A program made the translations under genes and the position numbers. A stretch of 43,531 nt of DNA. It comes from Peptococcaceae bacterium. GTDB taxonomy: Bacteria > Bacillota > Desulfotomaculia > Desulfotomaculales > Pelotomaculaceae. Below, piece after piece: positions 23,868-33,781 of this stretch. The notes under the pieces are model-generated. The model saw only the letters and a program-made list of their open reading frames with translations. It did no database searches and was not told the origin of the DNA. Position 1 is the first letter of the stretch; each line of letters begins with the position of its first letter. Location: NCBI GenBank assembly GCA_012518875.1, contig JAAYRI010000099.1:1-43531 (forward strand), written 5' to 3'.

Positions 23868-25019
23868 ATGTCACTCTACCTTGACATTGGCATATCACAG
23901 TTGAACAAAAAAGGGGAGGAGCTCTGCGGCGACTCCATTGAAGTGCTGCAATCCCCCGAGTCATCAGTAATTGTCCTGGCCGACGGTCTGGCCAGCGGGG
24001 TAAAAGCCAATATTCTCTCCCGTATTACCGCTAAGACTGCCGCCACCATGTTAAAAATGGGTAGCCATATCGGTGAGGTTATTGAAACAATGGCCAACAC
24101 CCTGCCTGTGGACAAGGTAAGAAACCTGGCCTACAGTACCTTTACCATATTACAGATTTTCCCTGATGGACACTCATATCTGGTGGAATTCGACAACCCG
24201 GAGTCCTATTTCGGTTACCGGGATACATTACAATGTTTGCGGCGCATCACAAGAAATATCGGTGGGAAGGAAATTAAAGAGGCCCATTTTACCTTAAAGG
24301 CCGGCAACTGGCTGGTGATGCTCAGCGATGGTGTACTGCACGCCGGTATGGGCGGAATCTGGAATTTCGGCTGGGGTGAGGTACAAGTAGGCAGGTATAT
24401 AAAAAAACTTGCTTCCCTGGGTTACGAGGCTGCGGACCTGGCCACTGATATTACCACCCAGTGCAACCTGCTTTATGGCGGTGAACCTGGTGATGATGTG
24501 AGCATAGTGGTGGTCAAAGCCAGAAAGGCACGGAAACTGACGGCACTAATCGGGCCCCCCCGGGAACCGGAAAAAGACACCTGCACAGTAGAAAAACTAG
24601 TTCGGGCTGCCGGCGTCAAGGTAGTATGCGGCGGCTCTACCAGCCTGATGGTCAGCCGGATCCTGGATCGGGAAATAGCTGTGGACCTGGAGTCAGACAG
24701 CAGTACGGTACCACCTACCGGTATTATTGAGGGCATTGATCTGGTAACGGAAGGGGCCATTACGATTTATTACGCCCTGCAGCACCTGCGGGACAAATGC
24801 AAGCTGAGGGATCTGGAAAAGGCCAAAGACGGTGCCGGTCGCCTGGCCGCTGCACTGCTCCGGGCAGATGAAATTCACTTCATGGTCGGGCTAGCCATCA
24901 ACCAGGCTGTCCATTACCCAGGATTTCCCATCTCCTGCGTCATAAAAAACCAAACTGTAAGGGATATTGCTGAAATATTATCATCCCTTGGTAAAAAAAC
25001 CACCATCGAGTATCTGTGA
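23868..25019 (+). CDS. SpoIIE-type PP2C serine phosphatase with an extra C-terminal domain
   Basis: A 383-residue soluble protein. Residues about 1-225 are a PPM/PP2C phosphatase of the SpoIIE class: LADGLASGVKAN (metal-binding Asp), LVMLSDGVLHAGMGG (metal-binding Asp) and EPGDDVSIVVV (final GDD). The C-terminal 155 residues, starting near KLTALIGPPREPEKD and including VVCGGSTSLMVSRIL and IEGIDLVTEGAITIYYAL, form a conserved-looking domain I cannot name. It would dephosphorylate an anti-anti-sigma-like or other Ser/Thr-phosphorylated partner. AGAAAGGAAAAGG lies before the ATG. It ends 13 bp from the convergent glnA. Confidence 0.88.
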   Translation: MSLYLDIGISQLNKKGEELCGDSIEVLQSPESSVIVLADGLASGVKANILSRITAKTAATMLKMGSHIGEVIETMANTLPVDKVRNLAYSTFTILQIFPDGHSYLVEFDNPESYFGYRDTLQCLRRITRNIGGKEIKEAHFTLKAGNWLVMLSDGVLHAGMGGIWNFGWGEVQVGRYIKKLASLGYEAADLATDITTQCNLLYGGEPGDDVSIVVVKARKARKLTALIGPPREPEKDTCTVEKLVRAAGVKVVCGGSTSLMVSRILDREIAVDLESDSSTVPPTGIIEGIDLVTEGAITIYYALQHLRDKCKLRDLEKAKDGAGRLAAALLRADEIHFMVGLAINQAVHYPGFPISCVIKNQTVRDIAEILSSLGKKTTIEYL

Positions 25020-25032
25020 TACTGCTATTTTC

Positions 25033-26364
25033 CTAATATTTAGACAGGTATTCCACCGTCTCCCAGGGGTGGACCTGAACCCGATACCTGTCCCACTCAA
25101 TTCTCTTTGCCGCTATGTATCTTTCGAAAACATGATCACCCAGAGCTTTTTTCAGCACCTGATCTTTCTCCAACTCCTGCACCGCCGCCTCCAGGCTTTG
25201 GGGCAGGCTTTCGATACCAAACTGCGACCGCTCCGCCGGGGTCATCTCATAAATATTACGATTGCATTGTTCCGGCGGTAGAATTTTATTTCTGATTCCG
25301 TCCAAGCCGGCCTGCAGACATACAGCAAGGGTCAGATAAGGATTGCAGGTGGGATCAGGACTGCGCAATTCAATGCGGGTGGACATACCCCTTTTGGCTG
25401 GAATCCTAATCAACGGGCTTCTGTTGCGTCCCGACCAGGCAATATACACTGGGGCCTCAAAACCAGAAACCAGGCGTTTATAGGAATTAACCGTCGGGTT
25501 GGCAATGGCGGTAATCCCCTTGCTGTGTCTCATTAAACCACCCACATAATACCGGCATTCCCGGCTCAACCCGTCGGATTCGCCCGGATCATAAAAGGCA
25601 TTCTCCTCGTTTTTTATCAATGACTGGTTGATGTGCATACCGGAACCAGCCATCCCATACAAGGGTTTGGGCATGAATGTGGCGTGTAGACCATGCCGCT
25701 GGGCAGTAGTACGCACCACAAATTTGAACGTGGCTATTTTATCCGCTATATCCAAAGCATCCGAGTATTTAAAGTCAATCTCATGCTGGCCGCTACCCAC
25801 CTCATGGTGGGAAGCCTCTATTTCAAAACCCATTTGCTCCAACATTAAAACCATATCCCGGCGGGCATTCTCCCCAAGGTCCACGGGAGCCATATCAAAG
25901 TAACCGGCCCGATCATGGGTAATTGTGGTTGGCTTACCTTCTTCATCCAGGTGAAAAAGAAAAAACTCCAGTTCAGGCCCGGCGTTCATCATGTAGCCCA
26001 TCTGGCGGGCTTCCTGCACAGCTCGGCGCAAAACATGACGCGGGTCCCCTGAAAAAGGGGTACCATCGGCATTATAGACATCACAAATCAATCTGGCCAC
26101 ACCGCTCTCCCGCGGTCGCCAGGGGAAAAGGGCAAATGTGGAGGGATCCGGGCGCAGGTACATGTCCGATTCCTCAATGCGGACAAAGCCGTCGATAGAT
26201 GAACCGTCAAACATCATTTCCCCCTCCAAGGCTTTATCTAACTGCTCAACTGTTATGGCCACATTTTTAGGGATGCCGAAGATGTCGGTAAACTGGAGCC
26301 GGATAAATTTAACCCCCCATTCCTTAGCAAGATCACGCACATCATTGTTGGTATATTTAGCCAT
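25033..26364 (-). CDS. glnA: Glutamine synthetase, type I
   Basis: A 443-residue GlnA of the Firmicute GSI-alpha length. Motifs: [62 protein letters not shown] and a [16 protein letters not shown]-terminal segment. It makes glutamine from glutamate, ammonia and ATP. The ORF track starts six codons early; GAGGGGTG precedes the ATG at 26364. No glnR lies next to it; control may instead act through the terminator in its leader. Confidence 0.97.
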   Translation of the reverse strand: MAKYTNNDVRDLAKEWGVKFIRLQFTDIFGIPKNVAITVEQLDKALEGEMMFDGSSIDGFVRIEESDMYLRPDPSTFALFPWRPRESGVARLICDVYNADGTPFSGDPRHVLRRAVQEARQMGYMMNAGPELEFFLFHLDEEGKPTTITHDRAGYFDMAPVDLGENARRDMVLMLEQMGFEIEASHHEVGSGQHEIDFKYSDALDIADKIATFKFVVRTTAQRHGLHATFMPKPLYGMAGSGMHINQSLIKNEENAFYDPGESDGLSRECRYYVGGLMRHSKGITAIANPTVNSYKRLVSGFEAPVYIAWSGRNRSPLIRIPAKRGMSTRIELRSPDPTCNPYLTLAVCLQAGLDGIRNKILPPEQCNRNIYEMTPAERSQFGIESLPQSLEAAVQELEKDQVLKKALGDHVFERYIAAKRIEWDRYRVQVHPWETVEYLSKY

Positions 26365-26387
26365 GCCTATAACACCCCTCATTGTTT

Positions 26388-26435
26388 AAAAAAGGGGCCT
26401 TGCACACAGTCGTAAAAACCTGTCCGTCCGGCCCC
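26388..26435 (-). terminator. Terminator-like stem in the glnA leader
   Basis: On the minus strand GGGGCC (26435-26430) pairs with GGCCCC (26399-26394) and TTTTTT follows directly; an inner ACAG/CTGT pair extends the structure. It ends only about 24 nt before the glnA start and about 95 nt downstream of the nfnB gap edge, where no gene on this strand ends in between. This fits leader attenuation or antitermination of glnA. Confidence 0.6.
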
Positions 26436-26554
26436 ATTACCCCATTTTCTGGAGATACCGTACTATGTTCCCTCATTGGTTTTTAATCAAACATACCACA
26501 AGTATACCATAGAAACCCACAAATGAAATATGTCTTTAATTTGGCCTTTGTTGC

Positions 26555-27958
26555 TTATTTATGAGCCAGGTAGGCATCTATGGCCCTGGCTGCAGTTTTT
26601 CCCGCTCCCATAGCCAAGATCACCGTGGCAGCACCGGTGACTACGTCACCGCCAGCAAATATTCCCGGCAAAGAAGTGGCTCCTGTTTCCCCATCGGCAA
26701 TAATATTGCCCCTCCGGTTACAGGCCAGTCCTTCAGTAGTCCGGGGTACCAGGGGGTTGGGCCCCTGTCCGATGGCCACCACCACTGTATCCACATCAAT
26801 GACAAACTCAGAGCCTTTTATCGGCACCGGGCGCCGCCGCCCCGATTCGTCCGGTTCTCCCAGTTCATACTCCAGGCATTCCATGCCGGTAACCCAATAA
26901 TCATCATTATACAAAATGCTGGTGGGGCTGGTGAGAAATTTGAACTGCACCCCTTCTTCCGCTGCGTGCTCCACTTCCTCATGGCGAGCCGGCAGCTCCA
27001 CCCTGGAACGCCGGTAGACAATCCAGGACTCCTCCGCTCCCAACCGCAGGGCAGTGCGGGCCGAGTCCATGGCCACATTGCCACCCCCCAGCACGGCTAC
27101 CTTCCGGCCGATGCGGATGGGCGTATCATACTCGGGAAACAAGTAGGCTTTCATCAAATTGGTGCGGGTCAAAAACTCGTTGGCTGAATATACCCCACAG
27201 GCATTTTCCCCCGGTATGTTCATGAAATATGGCAACCCGGCACCGGTACCGATAAAAACGGCGTCAAAACCGAACTCCTTCCGCAACTCATCAACTGTAG
27301 CAAATTTGCCCACCACGGCGTTTACCTGGATGTCTACCCCCAGTTTTTTCAGGTTTTGCACCTCTGCCTGCACTACAGCTTTGGGCAAACGAAATTCCGG
27401 AATGCCGTACATCAGCACGCCACCCGCTACATGCAGGGCTTCAAAAATGGTCACCTGATAGCCACGTTTGGCCAGGTCAGCAGCACAGGTCAGACCAGAG
27501 GGACCGGACCCAACAATGGCTACCTTTTTATCTTTTGGCGCACTGGTTTCTGGGATCGGGGCCCCGTGGGCCAGTTCCCAGTCAGCACAGTAGCGCTCAA
27601 TACGGCCGATGGCTACAGGTTCATGTTTTTTGCCCAGGGTACAATATTTTTCGCACTGGTTTTCCTGGGGACAAACCCGGCCGCAAACACCAGGCAAAGC
27701 GTTTTTCTCTTTTATTTTCCCAATCGCCCCTTTAAAATCCCCCTGGGCGGCCAGCTTGATAAAAGCAGGGATATCGATTTCCACCGGGCAACCCTGCCGG
27801 CAAGGCTCATTTTTACAGTGCAGACAACGGTTGGCCTCCGCTACCACCGCCTCCTCACTGTAGCCCAGGGCCACCTCATTGAAATTACCCGCCCTTACTG
27901 AGGGATCCTGGGTAGGCATTGGATTTTTAGTAGATACAATTCTCTTTTTTTCCGTCAT
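26555..27958 (-). CDS. nfnB: NfnB-type flavoprotein, NADH-dependent reduced ferredoxin:NADP+ oxidoreductase subunit B (GltD-like)
   Basis: A 467-residue protein. N-terminal cysteines (C45, C48, C53, C57 and C92, C96, C102, C106) fit two [4Fe-4S] clusters of the GltD/NfnB domain. FAD (VAIVGSGPSGLTCA) and NADPH (VAVLGGGNVAMDSARTALRLG) Rossmann motifs follow, then GIFAGGDVVTGAATVILAMGAGKTAA. Many pipelines name it the glutamate synthase small subunit, but no GOGAT large subunit is here and it is paired, with a 2-bp gap, with an NfnA-like gene. In Moorella and C. kluyveri such pairs catalyse electron-bifurcating transhydrogenation among NADH, ferredoxin and NADPH. Confidence 0.93.
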   Translation of the reverse strand: MTEKKRIVSTKNPMPTQDPSVRAGNFNEVALGYSEEAVVAEANRCLHCKNEPCRQGCPVEIDIPAFIKLAAQGDFKGAIGKIKEKNALPGVCGRVCPQENQCEKYCTLGKKHEPVAIGRIERYCADWELAHGAPIPETSAPKDKKVAIVGSGPSGLTCAADLAKRGYQVTIFEALHVAGGVLMYGIPEFRLPKAVVQAEVQNLKKLGVDIQVNAVVGKFATVDELRKEFGFDAVFIGTGAGLPYFMNIPGENACGVYSANEFLTRTNLMKAYLFPEYDTPIRIGRKVAVLGGGNVAMDSARTALRLGAEESWIVYRRSRVELPARHEEVEHAAEEGVQFKFLTSPTSILYNDDYWVTGMECLEYELGEPDESGRRRPVPIKGSEFVIDVDTVVVAIGQGPNPLVPRTTEGLACNRRGNIIADGETGATSLPGIFAGGDVVTGAATVILAMGAGKTAARAIDAYLAHK

Positions 27959-27960
27959 TT

Positions 27961-28821
27961 CTATTCACCCCCGCCACAACAATGACATTTTTGGCTGCCT
28001 TTTTTATTATACAGATTCAAAGCCGCCTGTTCCTGGGGTTTATAGATTACCGACCGCCGGGCCATTTCGTCAAAATCCACCAAATGACCATCAAACTCCG
28101 GCCCATCCACACAGGTAAACTTGGTTTCCCCACCCACATTAACCCGGCAACAGCCACACATACCGGTACCGTCCACCATTAATGAATTTAAACTGACGAT
28201 GGTTTTCAGATTGTATTGTCTGGTCAGGTTGGCCACGGCCCGCATCATCGGCGGCGGCCCAATGGCAATACACAGAGCAATGTCACCTTTCTTTTCGATC
28301 ACTTCCTGCAGCACATCAGTAACAAACCCTTTACGGGCATAAGACCCGTCGTCAGTGGTTACCTGCAGTTCACTACAAGCGGCTTTCATCTTATCCTCCC
28401 AGAAGACCAGATCCGCTGTCCGCGCCCCCATCACACCAATAACCTCGTTCCCTGCTTCCCTCAGAGCCCTGGCAATAGGATAGACAGGTGCCACACCAAC
28501 ACCACCACCCACACAGACAACCCGGCCATAATTATCAATCTGGGAAGGAACCCCCAGGGGCCCTACAAAGTCCTGGACGCAATCTCCCTCATTCAAGGCG
28601 CCCAGCTCCCAAGTAGTCTTTCCCACCTCCTGGAAAACACAGGTGATCAGACCTTTTTCCCGATCAAAATCGGCAATGGTCAGAGGAATCCGCTCCCCCC
28701 GGGCATGGACCCGCAAAATAATAAACTGCCCGGCCATGGCCTTTCTAGCCACCAGGGGCGCCTCAATCTGAAAAAGTTTTATGGACGGCGCCAGGATTTC
28801 TTTTTTTAAAACCTTGTACAT
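27961..28821 (-). CDS. nfnA: NfnA-type flavoprotein, ferredoxin-NADP reductase-like subunit A
   Basis: A 286-residue protein of the dihydroorotate dehydrogenase electron-transfer (PyrK)/FNR family: FAD-binding AGQFIILRVHARGERIPLTI, NAD-binding VCVGGGVGVAPVYPIA, and a C-terminal [2Fe-2S] site GTGMCGCCRVNVGGETKFTC. It is the smaller partner of NfnB. The C-terminus adds a short Cys/Gly/His tail (KCHCCGGGE) that may bind a metal. GGGGAG lies about 13 nt before the ATG. nfnA-nfnB is one transcription unit; nfnB is translated from GGGGGTGA inside the nfnA end. Confidence 0.93.
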   Translation of the reverse strand: MYKVLKKEILAPSIKLFQIEAPLVARKAMAGQFIILRVHARGERIPLTIADFDREKGLITCVFQEVGKTTWELGALNEGDCVQDFVGPLGVPSQIDNYGRVVCVGGGVGVAPVYPIARALREAGNEVIGVMGARTADLVFWEDKMKAACSELQVTTDDGSYARKGFVTDVLQEVIEKKGDIALCIAIGPPPMMRAVANLTRQYNLKTIVSLNSLMVDGTGMCGCCRVNVGGETKFTCVDGPEFDGHLVDFDEMARRSVIYKPQEQAALNLYNKKGSQKCHCCGGGE

Positions 28822-29125
28822 AAAATCATAACACTCCCCTACAACGATTTATACTGAGGTATATGGCAATCTGTATGGCGGCAACCCGGGCCCCACCTAC
28901 GGCACCCGTATATTCAAACAGTGTCTAGCTGGTTTCATTGATCATAACATCTATTTTAGCACGCTTTTTTAAAAAGGGGTATAATTTTGCAGAATAATCA
29001 GATGAACATATTACTACAATTACAACATATATTTTATAGTGTAGCAGTTGACCAAAGAACACCTAATCCCAGTAGCTTTATTGATCTCTCTTCATGTTTT
29101 TAGGTAATTATTGGGAGGCGACATT
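28822..29125. other. Divergent spacer upstream of nfnA and the two-P-loop gene
   Basis: About 300 bp. A TATAAT at about 28980 points rightwards without a convincing -35. On the minus strand a 30-codon open stretch (28830-28925) reads like protein (TGAVGGARVAAIQIAIYL) but has no start and is closed by TAG upstream. No RNA gene or riboswitch is recognisable. Confidence 0.45.
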
Positions 29126-30241
29126 TTGAGCAGAGGAAAATCAATCAAGGTATTCCCTGGCGGCAATACCGCCCGTGGCTTTCATTCCTTCTATAACCAG
29201 ATCATTGACCAGGATGCAGCCCACTTATTTATTTTAAAAGGCGGCCCCGGCGTCGGCAAGTCAACATTTATGCGCAAAATCGCAGAAACCCTGCTGGAAA
29301 GGGGCTATGATCTAGAGTTCCATTGCTGTTCCTCGGATAACAGCTCACTTGATGGCATTTGCGTACCCGCCCTGGGCGTGGCCATGCTCGATGGGACAGC
29401 CCCCCATGTGGTAGACCCGCAAAACCCAGGTGCCTTTGACGCCATTATTAACCTGGGTGATCACTGGAATGAGCAAGGTATCCGAGGTCACAAAAAAGAA
29501 ATACTGGCCCTAAACAAGGAAGTGGGGCGGCTCTTTAAAAGAGCCTATTCCTATTTGAGAGCGGCAAAACTGTTTCTGGACGAAGTAGAATCCTATTATA
29601 ATGAAAGCGGCGCATTTAACCTATCGGCCTTCAACAGGCTGGTAATCAATCTCACCCATGAAATCTTTGCCGAACAACCGGTGATGAACGGCTGCCCCCG
29701 AATCCGACATCTTTTTGCAACAGCTATTACACCAGATGGATCCGTTAGCCACCTGGACACAGTAACCAGCAGTCTTAGTAAACGCTATATTATTGAAGGT
29801 GATGACGGTACCGGCAAGACTACACTGGTCAGCCGACTGATGGAAGCAGCAATGGCCAGAGGCTACCAGGTCACAGCTTTCCACTGCGCCCTCAGTCCAG
29901 ATCATATCGATCACCTAATCATCCACGACCTGGATCTGGCTGTGATCAACAGTATTGAACCACACGTCTACCGGCCCAGAGCAGACGACCATGTTGTAGA
30001 CACCATGACCTGCGTGGACCCGGTAATCAATGAAGCCTATCTGGCGGAAAAAGGCGCCGCCCGGGGCATGTACCGCCAGTGTATGGAGCAGGCCATTGCC
30101 TTTATTGGTAGAGCTAAAAGGGTCCACGACGAAATGGAAGGCTATTACATTCCCTTTATGGACTTTGAAGCCATAAACGCCCGCCGGGAAAAAACACTGA
30201 GCAAAATTTTAGCGCTGGCAGAAGAGAAAGGGAAACACTAA
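29126..30241 (+). CDS. Duplicated P-loop ATPase of unknown function (PRK06851-like)
   Basis: A 371-residue protein from a TTG start (29126) with GGGAGG seven nt upstream; the ORF-track TTG at 29111 precedes that site. It has two nucleotide-binding halves: Walker A GGPGVGKST near residue 40 followed by FHCCSSDNSSLDGICVP, and a second Walker A EGDDGTGKTT near residue 230 followed by FHCALSPDHIDHLIIHDL. The repeated order (P-loop, FHC, D-x-I/L) shows internal duplication. Family members occur in spore-forming Firmicutes; no function is established to my knowledge. It has its own terminator downstream. It is flanked by nfnA (divergent) and gdhA (downstream, after repeats). Confidence 0.82.
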   Translation: MSRGKSIKVFPGGNTARGFHSFYNQIIDQDAAHLFILKGGPGVGKSTFMRKIAETLLERGYDLEFHCCSSDNSSLDGICVPALGVAMLDGTAPHVVDPQNPGAFDAIINLGDHWNEQGIRGHKKEILALNKEVGRLFKRAYSYLRAAKLFLDEVESYYNESGAFNLSAFNRLVINLTHEIFAEQPVMNGCPRIRHLFATAITPDGSVSHLDTVTSSLSKRYIIEGDDGTGKTTLVSRLMEAAMARGYQVTAFHCALSPDHIDHLIIHDLDLAVINSIEPHVYRPRADDHVVDTMTCVDPVINEAYLAEKGAARGMYRQCMEQAIAFIGRAKRVHDEMEGYYIPFMDFEAINARREKTLSKILALAEEKGKH

Positions 30242-30257
30242 ACCACATACCCCATCC

Positions 30258-30286
30258 AACCGCCCACCAGGCGGTTTTTCTTTTTT
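30258..30286 (+). terminator. Intrinsic terminator of the two-P-loop gene
   Basis: AACCGCC, CACCA loop, GGCGGTT, then TTTCTTTTTT, 17 bp after the stop codon. Confidence 0.85.
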
Positions 30287-30422
30287 GACACAATTCAAGC
30301 CGGGGACGGTTTGAGGTGACCCTCTAAAGGTAGACACCTTGGGTACGGTTGGATATCATTGTTTTTTCACACACACAGCCGTGTTTCTTTGTAGGCTCTT
30401 GGGGGCATGCCCAGGATGAAAC

Positions 30423-30450
30423 GCGGGGACAGGTCCCTCGTCCCACCAGA
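30423..30450 (+). repeat. Dispersed GGGACAGG repeat, copy F
   Basis: GCGGGGACAGGTCCCTCGTC followed by CCACCAGA; nearly identical to the core in the endonuclease V gene (9885-9906), which ends TTGTCCCACCAGATAAT. Confidence 0.8.
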
Positions 30451-30519
30451 TGTTGGCAAAAGCTACTAGCTGTCCCAACTGGGGTTAGTCTTCTGGAAAA
30501 AGGCCCCGTCAAGGGGTCG

Positions 30520-30570
30520 GTTGGAAAGTGGAAAGTGGAAGGTGGAAAGCGGAAGGCGGAAGGCGGAGGG
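30520..30570 (+). repeat. GGAAAG/GGAAGGCGGA purine-run repeat
   Basis: GTTGGAAAGTGGAAAGTGGA followed by further GGAAGGCGGA units. Same type as the runs at about 10020-10070 and 10203-10240. Confidence 0.8.
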
Positions 30571-30628
30571 TAGATGTGGCTACCGTTTGAGCTGCGATGT
30601 AGCTGGTGGATCAAACTGAGATACTAGG

Positions 30629-30692
30629 GCAGAGGAACGGGGACACAGCCCTTTTTGGGTCCGGGCTTTGATGCCGGGTTATGTCCCCAGAC
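30629..30692 (+). repeat. Dispersed GGGGAC/TGTCCCC repeat, copy G
   Basis: Contains GGAACGGGGACACAGC, then a TTTTTGGG...GGGCTTTG stretch and GTTATGTCCCC. It parallels the second module at 10370-10445. Confidence 0.8.
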
Positions 30693-30734
30693 GCGTGGTG
30701 CTGTTAGCCTTGCGGATAGATGGCAGTTGGCAGT

Positions 30735-30770
30735 CAGTGATTAGTGGTTGGTGGTTGGTGGTTGGTCGCT
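30735..30770 (+). repeat. TTAGTGGTTGG low-complexity repeat
   Basis: Runs of GGTTGGTGGTTGGTGGTTGG after GTGATTAGT. It corresponds to the run at 4241-4281 on the other strand. Confidence 0.6.
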
Positions 30771-30805
30771 GGGGTTTTCCCCTGCAAACAGCCCATGCCA
30801 ATATT

Positions 30806-30849
30806 TGGTGGGACAAGGAACCCGCCCCCCTGTCCCCCGGAATGTCCCC
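30806..30849 (+). repeat. Dispersed GGGAC/GTCCC repeat, copy H
   Basis: GGTGGGACAAGGAACCCG followed by CTGTCCCCC and TGTCCCC; close to copy A at 4336-4386. Confidence 0.75.
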
Positions 30850-30909
30850 AGGTTGTATTTTAAACAAAAAAATGGAGGATATTAAAAGAATAATCTCGAA
30901 TAATTATGA

Positions 30910-32319
<1,410 letters not shown>

Positions 32320-32347
32320 AAAAGCATTCTACAACATAACCAATGCT

Positions 32348-32382
32348 AAAAAGACAGAAGCCTTATGGCCTCTGTCTTTTTT
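32348..32382. terminator. Bidirectional terminator between gdhA and the OFA transporter
   Basis: AAAAAGACAGA pairs with TCTGTCTTTTT around a GCCTTATGGCC centre that itself pairs (GCC/GGC). T runs on both strands suit the two convergent genes. Confidence 0.9.
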
Positions 32383-32408
32383 CTCTTCAAACACCTATGC
32401 AAATGCAC

Positions 32409-33695
32409 CTAGCAGGGCAAACCCTGAACGCCAGCGGTAGCATGGTCATCTAAAAGCTCACCTGTTTTTATGGGTGCAGGAGGCCTCAGCACGGCAACAA
32501 CAGCTAGTGCCACGCAAGCCAGCAGGGCGGCCAGAATAAACCCAACCGCGTAACTACCATACATATCCCTTAAAAAGCCTCCACTGAAAGGGCCAAAGAA
32601 ACCAGCAATACCCCAGGCAGTAAAGAGCAGGCCATAGTTGGAACTTTGGGCACTATTACCATAGTATTGCACACAATACGTAGGGAAAATAGTAAATATA
32701 GCCCCATAGTTCCAGCCAATGAGTGCCGCGTTAGCCCATAGTAACAAGGAGCTTCTACCAGAGGCAAACAAGGTTAGCATCATTACCACCTGGAGGGCGG
32801 AAATAACAATAAAATATTTTTTAATGCCGATTTTATCAGTTAGTGCACCAGAGCCAACACGCGTGGCTGCATTCATCGCTGTAAGGGCACTAACGGCACC
32901 GGCCGCCTGGATCAAGCTCAAGCCGCTGTCCTGACCAAAGGCGGCAATATGCCCTGTGACAAGCAACCCAGCAGAAGAGGCGCAAAAATAGGCCAGATAC
33001 AATAGCCAAAATTGCTTGGTTTTGATCGTTTCCTCATAGGAATAGTCACGATACAAAGCCCTTGTTTGTCCACCTGTAACTGCCAGGGCTGGATTTTTCC
33101 ATCCCGGCGGAGACCAGCCCTTTGGTGGAGGAGCCAGAAAACAACCAGAAATACAAGCCATCAACCCCATTGCAATACCGCAATATTGGAACACATAACG
33201 CCAACCCAGTGATTTAATAATCACGGTAGCAATAGGGGCCATGAAAAATGAACCCATGCCCAGACCGAGAACAATGATACCAGTGGCCAGAGCGCGCCTA
33301 TCGGGCCACCACCTGGGAGCAAGGGCCACTGGCGGTAGATAAATCATCCCTGCACCCGCACCGGCCAATAAACCATATGTGAGATAAAGTTGGGCCTTTG
33401 ATTGAATGAACCCAGTGCAAATAAACCCGGTACCAAGCAGCAAACCACCGACAATAACGACCACCTTGGGACCATAATGATCACTGAGCCTGCCGGCTAC
33501 AAAACTAACTGCCCCGTAAGTAAGACAGCAAATGGAAAAAGCTAGGGCAATTTCCGTTCTGGTCCAACCAAACTCCGTGTTCAAGGGTTGAATGAAAATA
33601 CTCCAGGAATAGGTGGTCATGCCCACCGCTGCGTTAATAAAAAATCCAAGCAGCAACGGGACCCAGCGGGGGTATGGTAGTTTAATGTTTTCCAT
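32409..33695 (-). CDS. MFS transporter, OFA (oxalate/formate antiporter-like) family
   Basis: A 428-residue, 12-span protein. Family features: WSIFIQPLNTEFGWTRTEIALAFSICC in the first spans, the motif A segment GRLSDHYGPKVVVIVGG, and the OFA-type central region WWPDRRALATGIIVLGLGMGS. OFA members exchange or import small mono- or dicarboxylates. GGGGGGATC precedes the ATG. It lies 86 bp after the nitrilase gene on the same strand and could move a carboxylate substrate or product of that enzyme. Confidence 0.9.
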   Translation of the reverse strand: MENIKLPYPRWVPLLLGFFINAAVGMTTYSWSIFIQPLNTEFGWTRTEIALAFSICCLTYGAVSFVAGRLSDHYGPKVVVIVGGLLLGTGFICTGFIQSKAQLYLTYGLLAGAGAGMIYLPPVALAPRWWPDRRALATGIIVLGLGMGSFFMAPIATVIIKSLGWRYVFQYCGIAMGLMACISGCFLAPPPKGWSPPGWKNPALAVTGGQTRALYRDYSYEETIKTKQFWLLYLAYFCASSAGLLVTGHIAAFGQDSGLSLIQAAGAVSALTAMNAATRVGSGALTDKIGIKKYFIVISALQVVMMLTLFASGRSSLLLWANAALIGWNYGAIFTIFPTYCVQYYGNSAQSSNYGLLFTAWGIAGFFGPFSGGFLRDMYGSYAVGFILAALLACVALAVVAVLRPPAPIKTGELLDDHATAGVQGLPC

Positions 33696-33781
33696 GTGGA
33701 TCCCCCCATTTGGTTTTAGTGGGTGGGCTACAACCCCCTGGAAGGTGTTCTAGCCCCCCATCAATGTTGACGAAGGAATAT

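Noticed and set aside
26555-27958. Calling this gene glutamate synthase small subunit (GltD)
   Set aside because: No large subunit is present and the adjacent gene is an NfnA-type PyrK-like flavoprotein, so NfnB is the better reading.
28830-28925. Protein-like open stretch on the minus strand before nfnA (TGAVGGARVAAIQIAIYL)
   Set aside because: No start codon, closed by an in-frame TAG upstream, only about 30 codons; could be a relic but I cannot match it to a family.
30349-30573. 74-codon plus-strand ORF
   Set aside because: Runs through the GGGACAGG and purine-run repeats; the Lys/Gly/Glu-rich end is just translated GGAAAG repeat.
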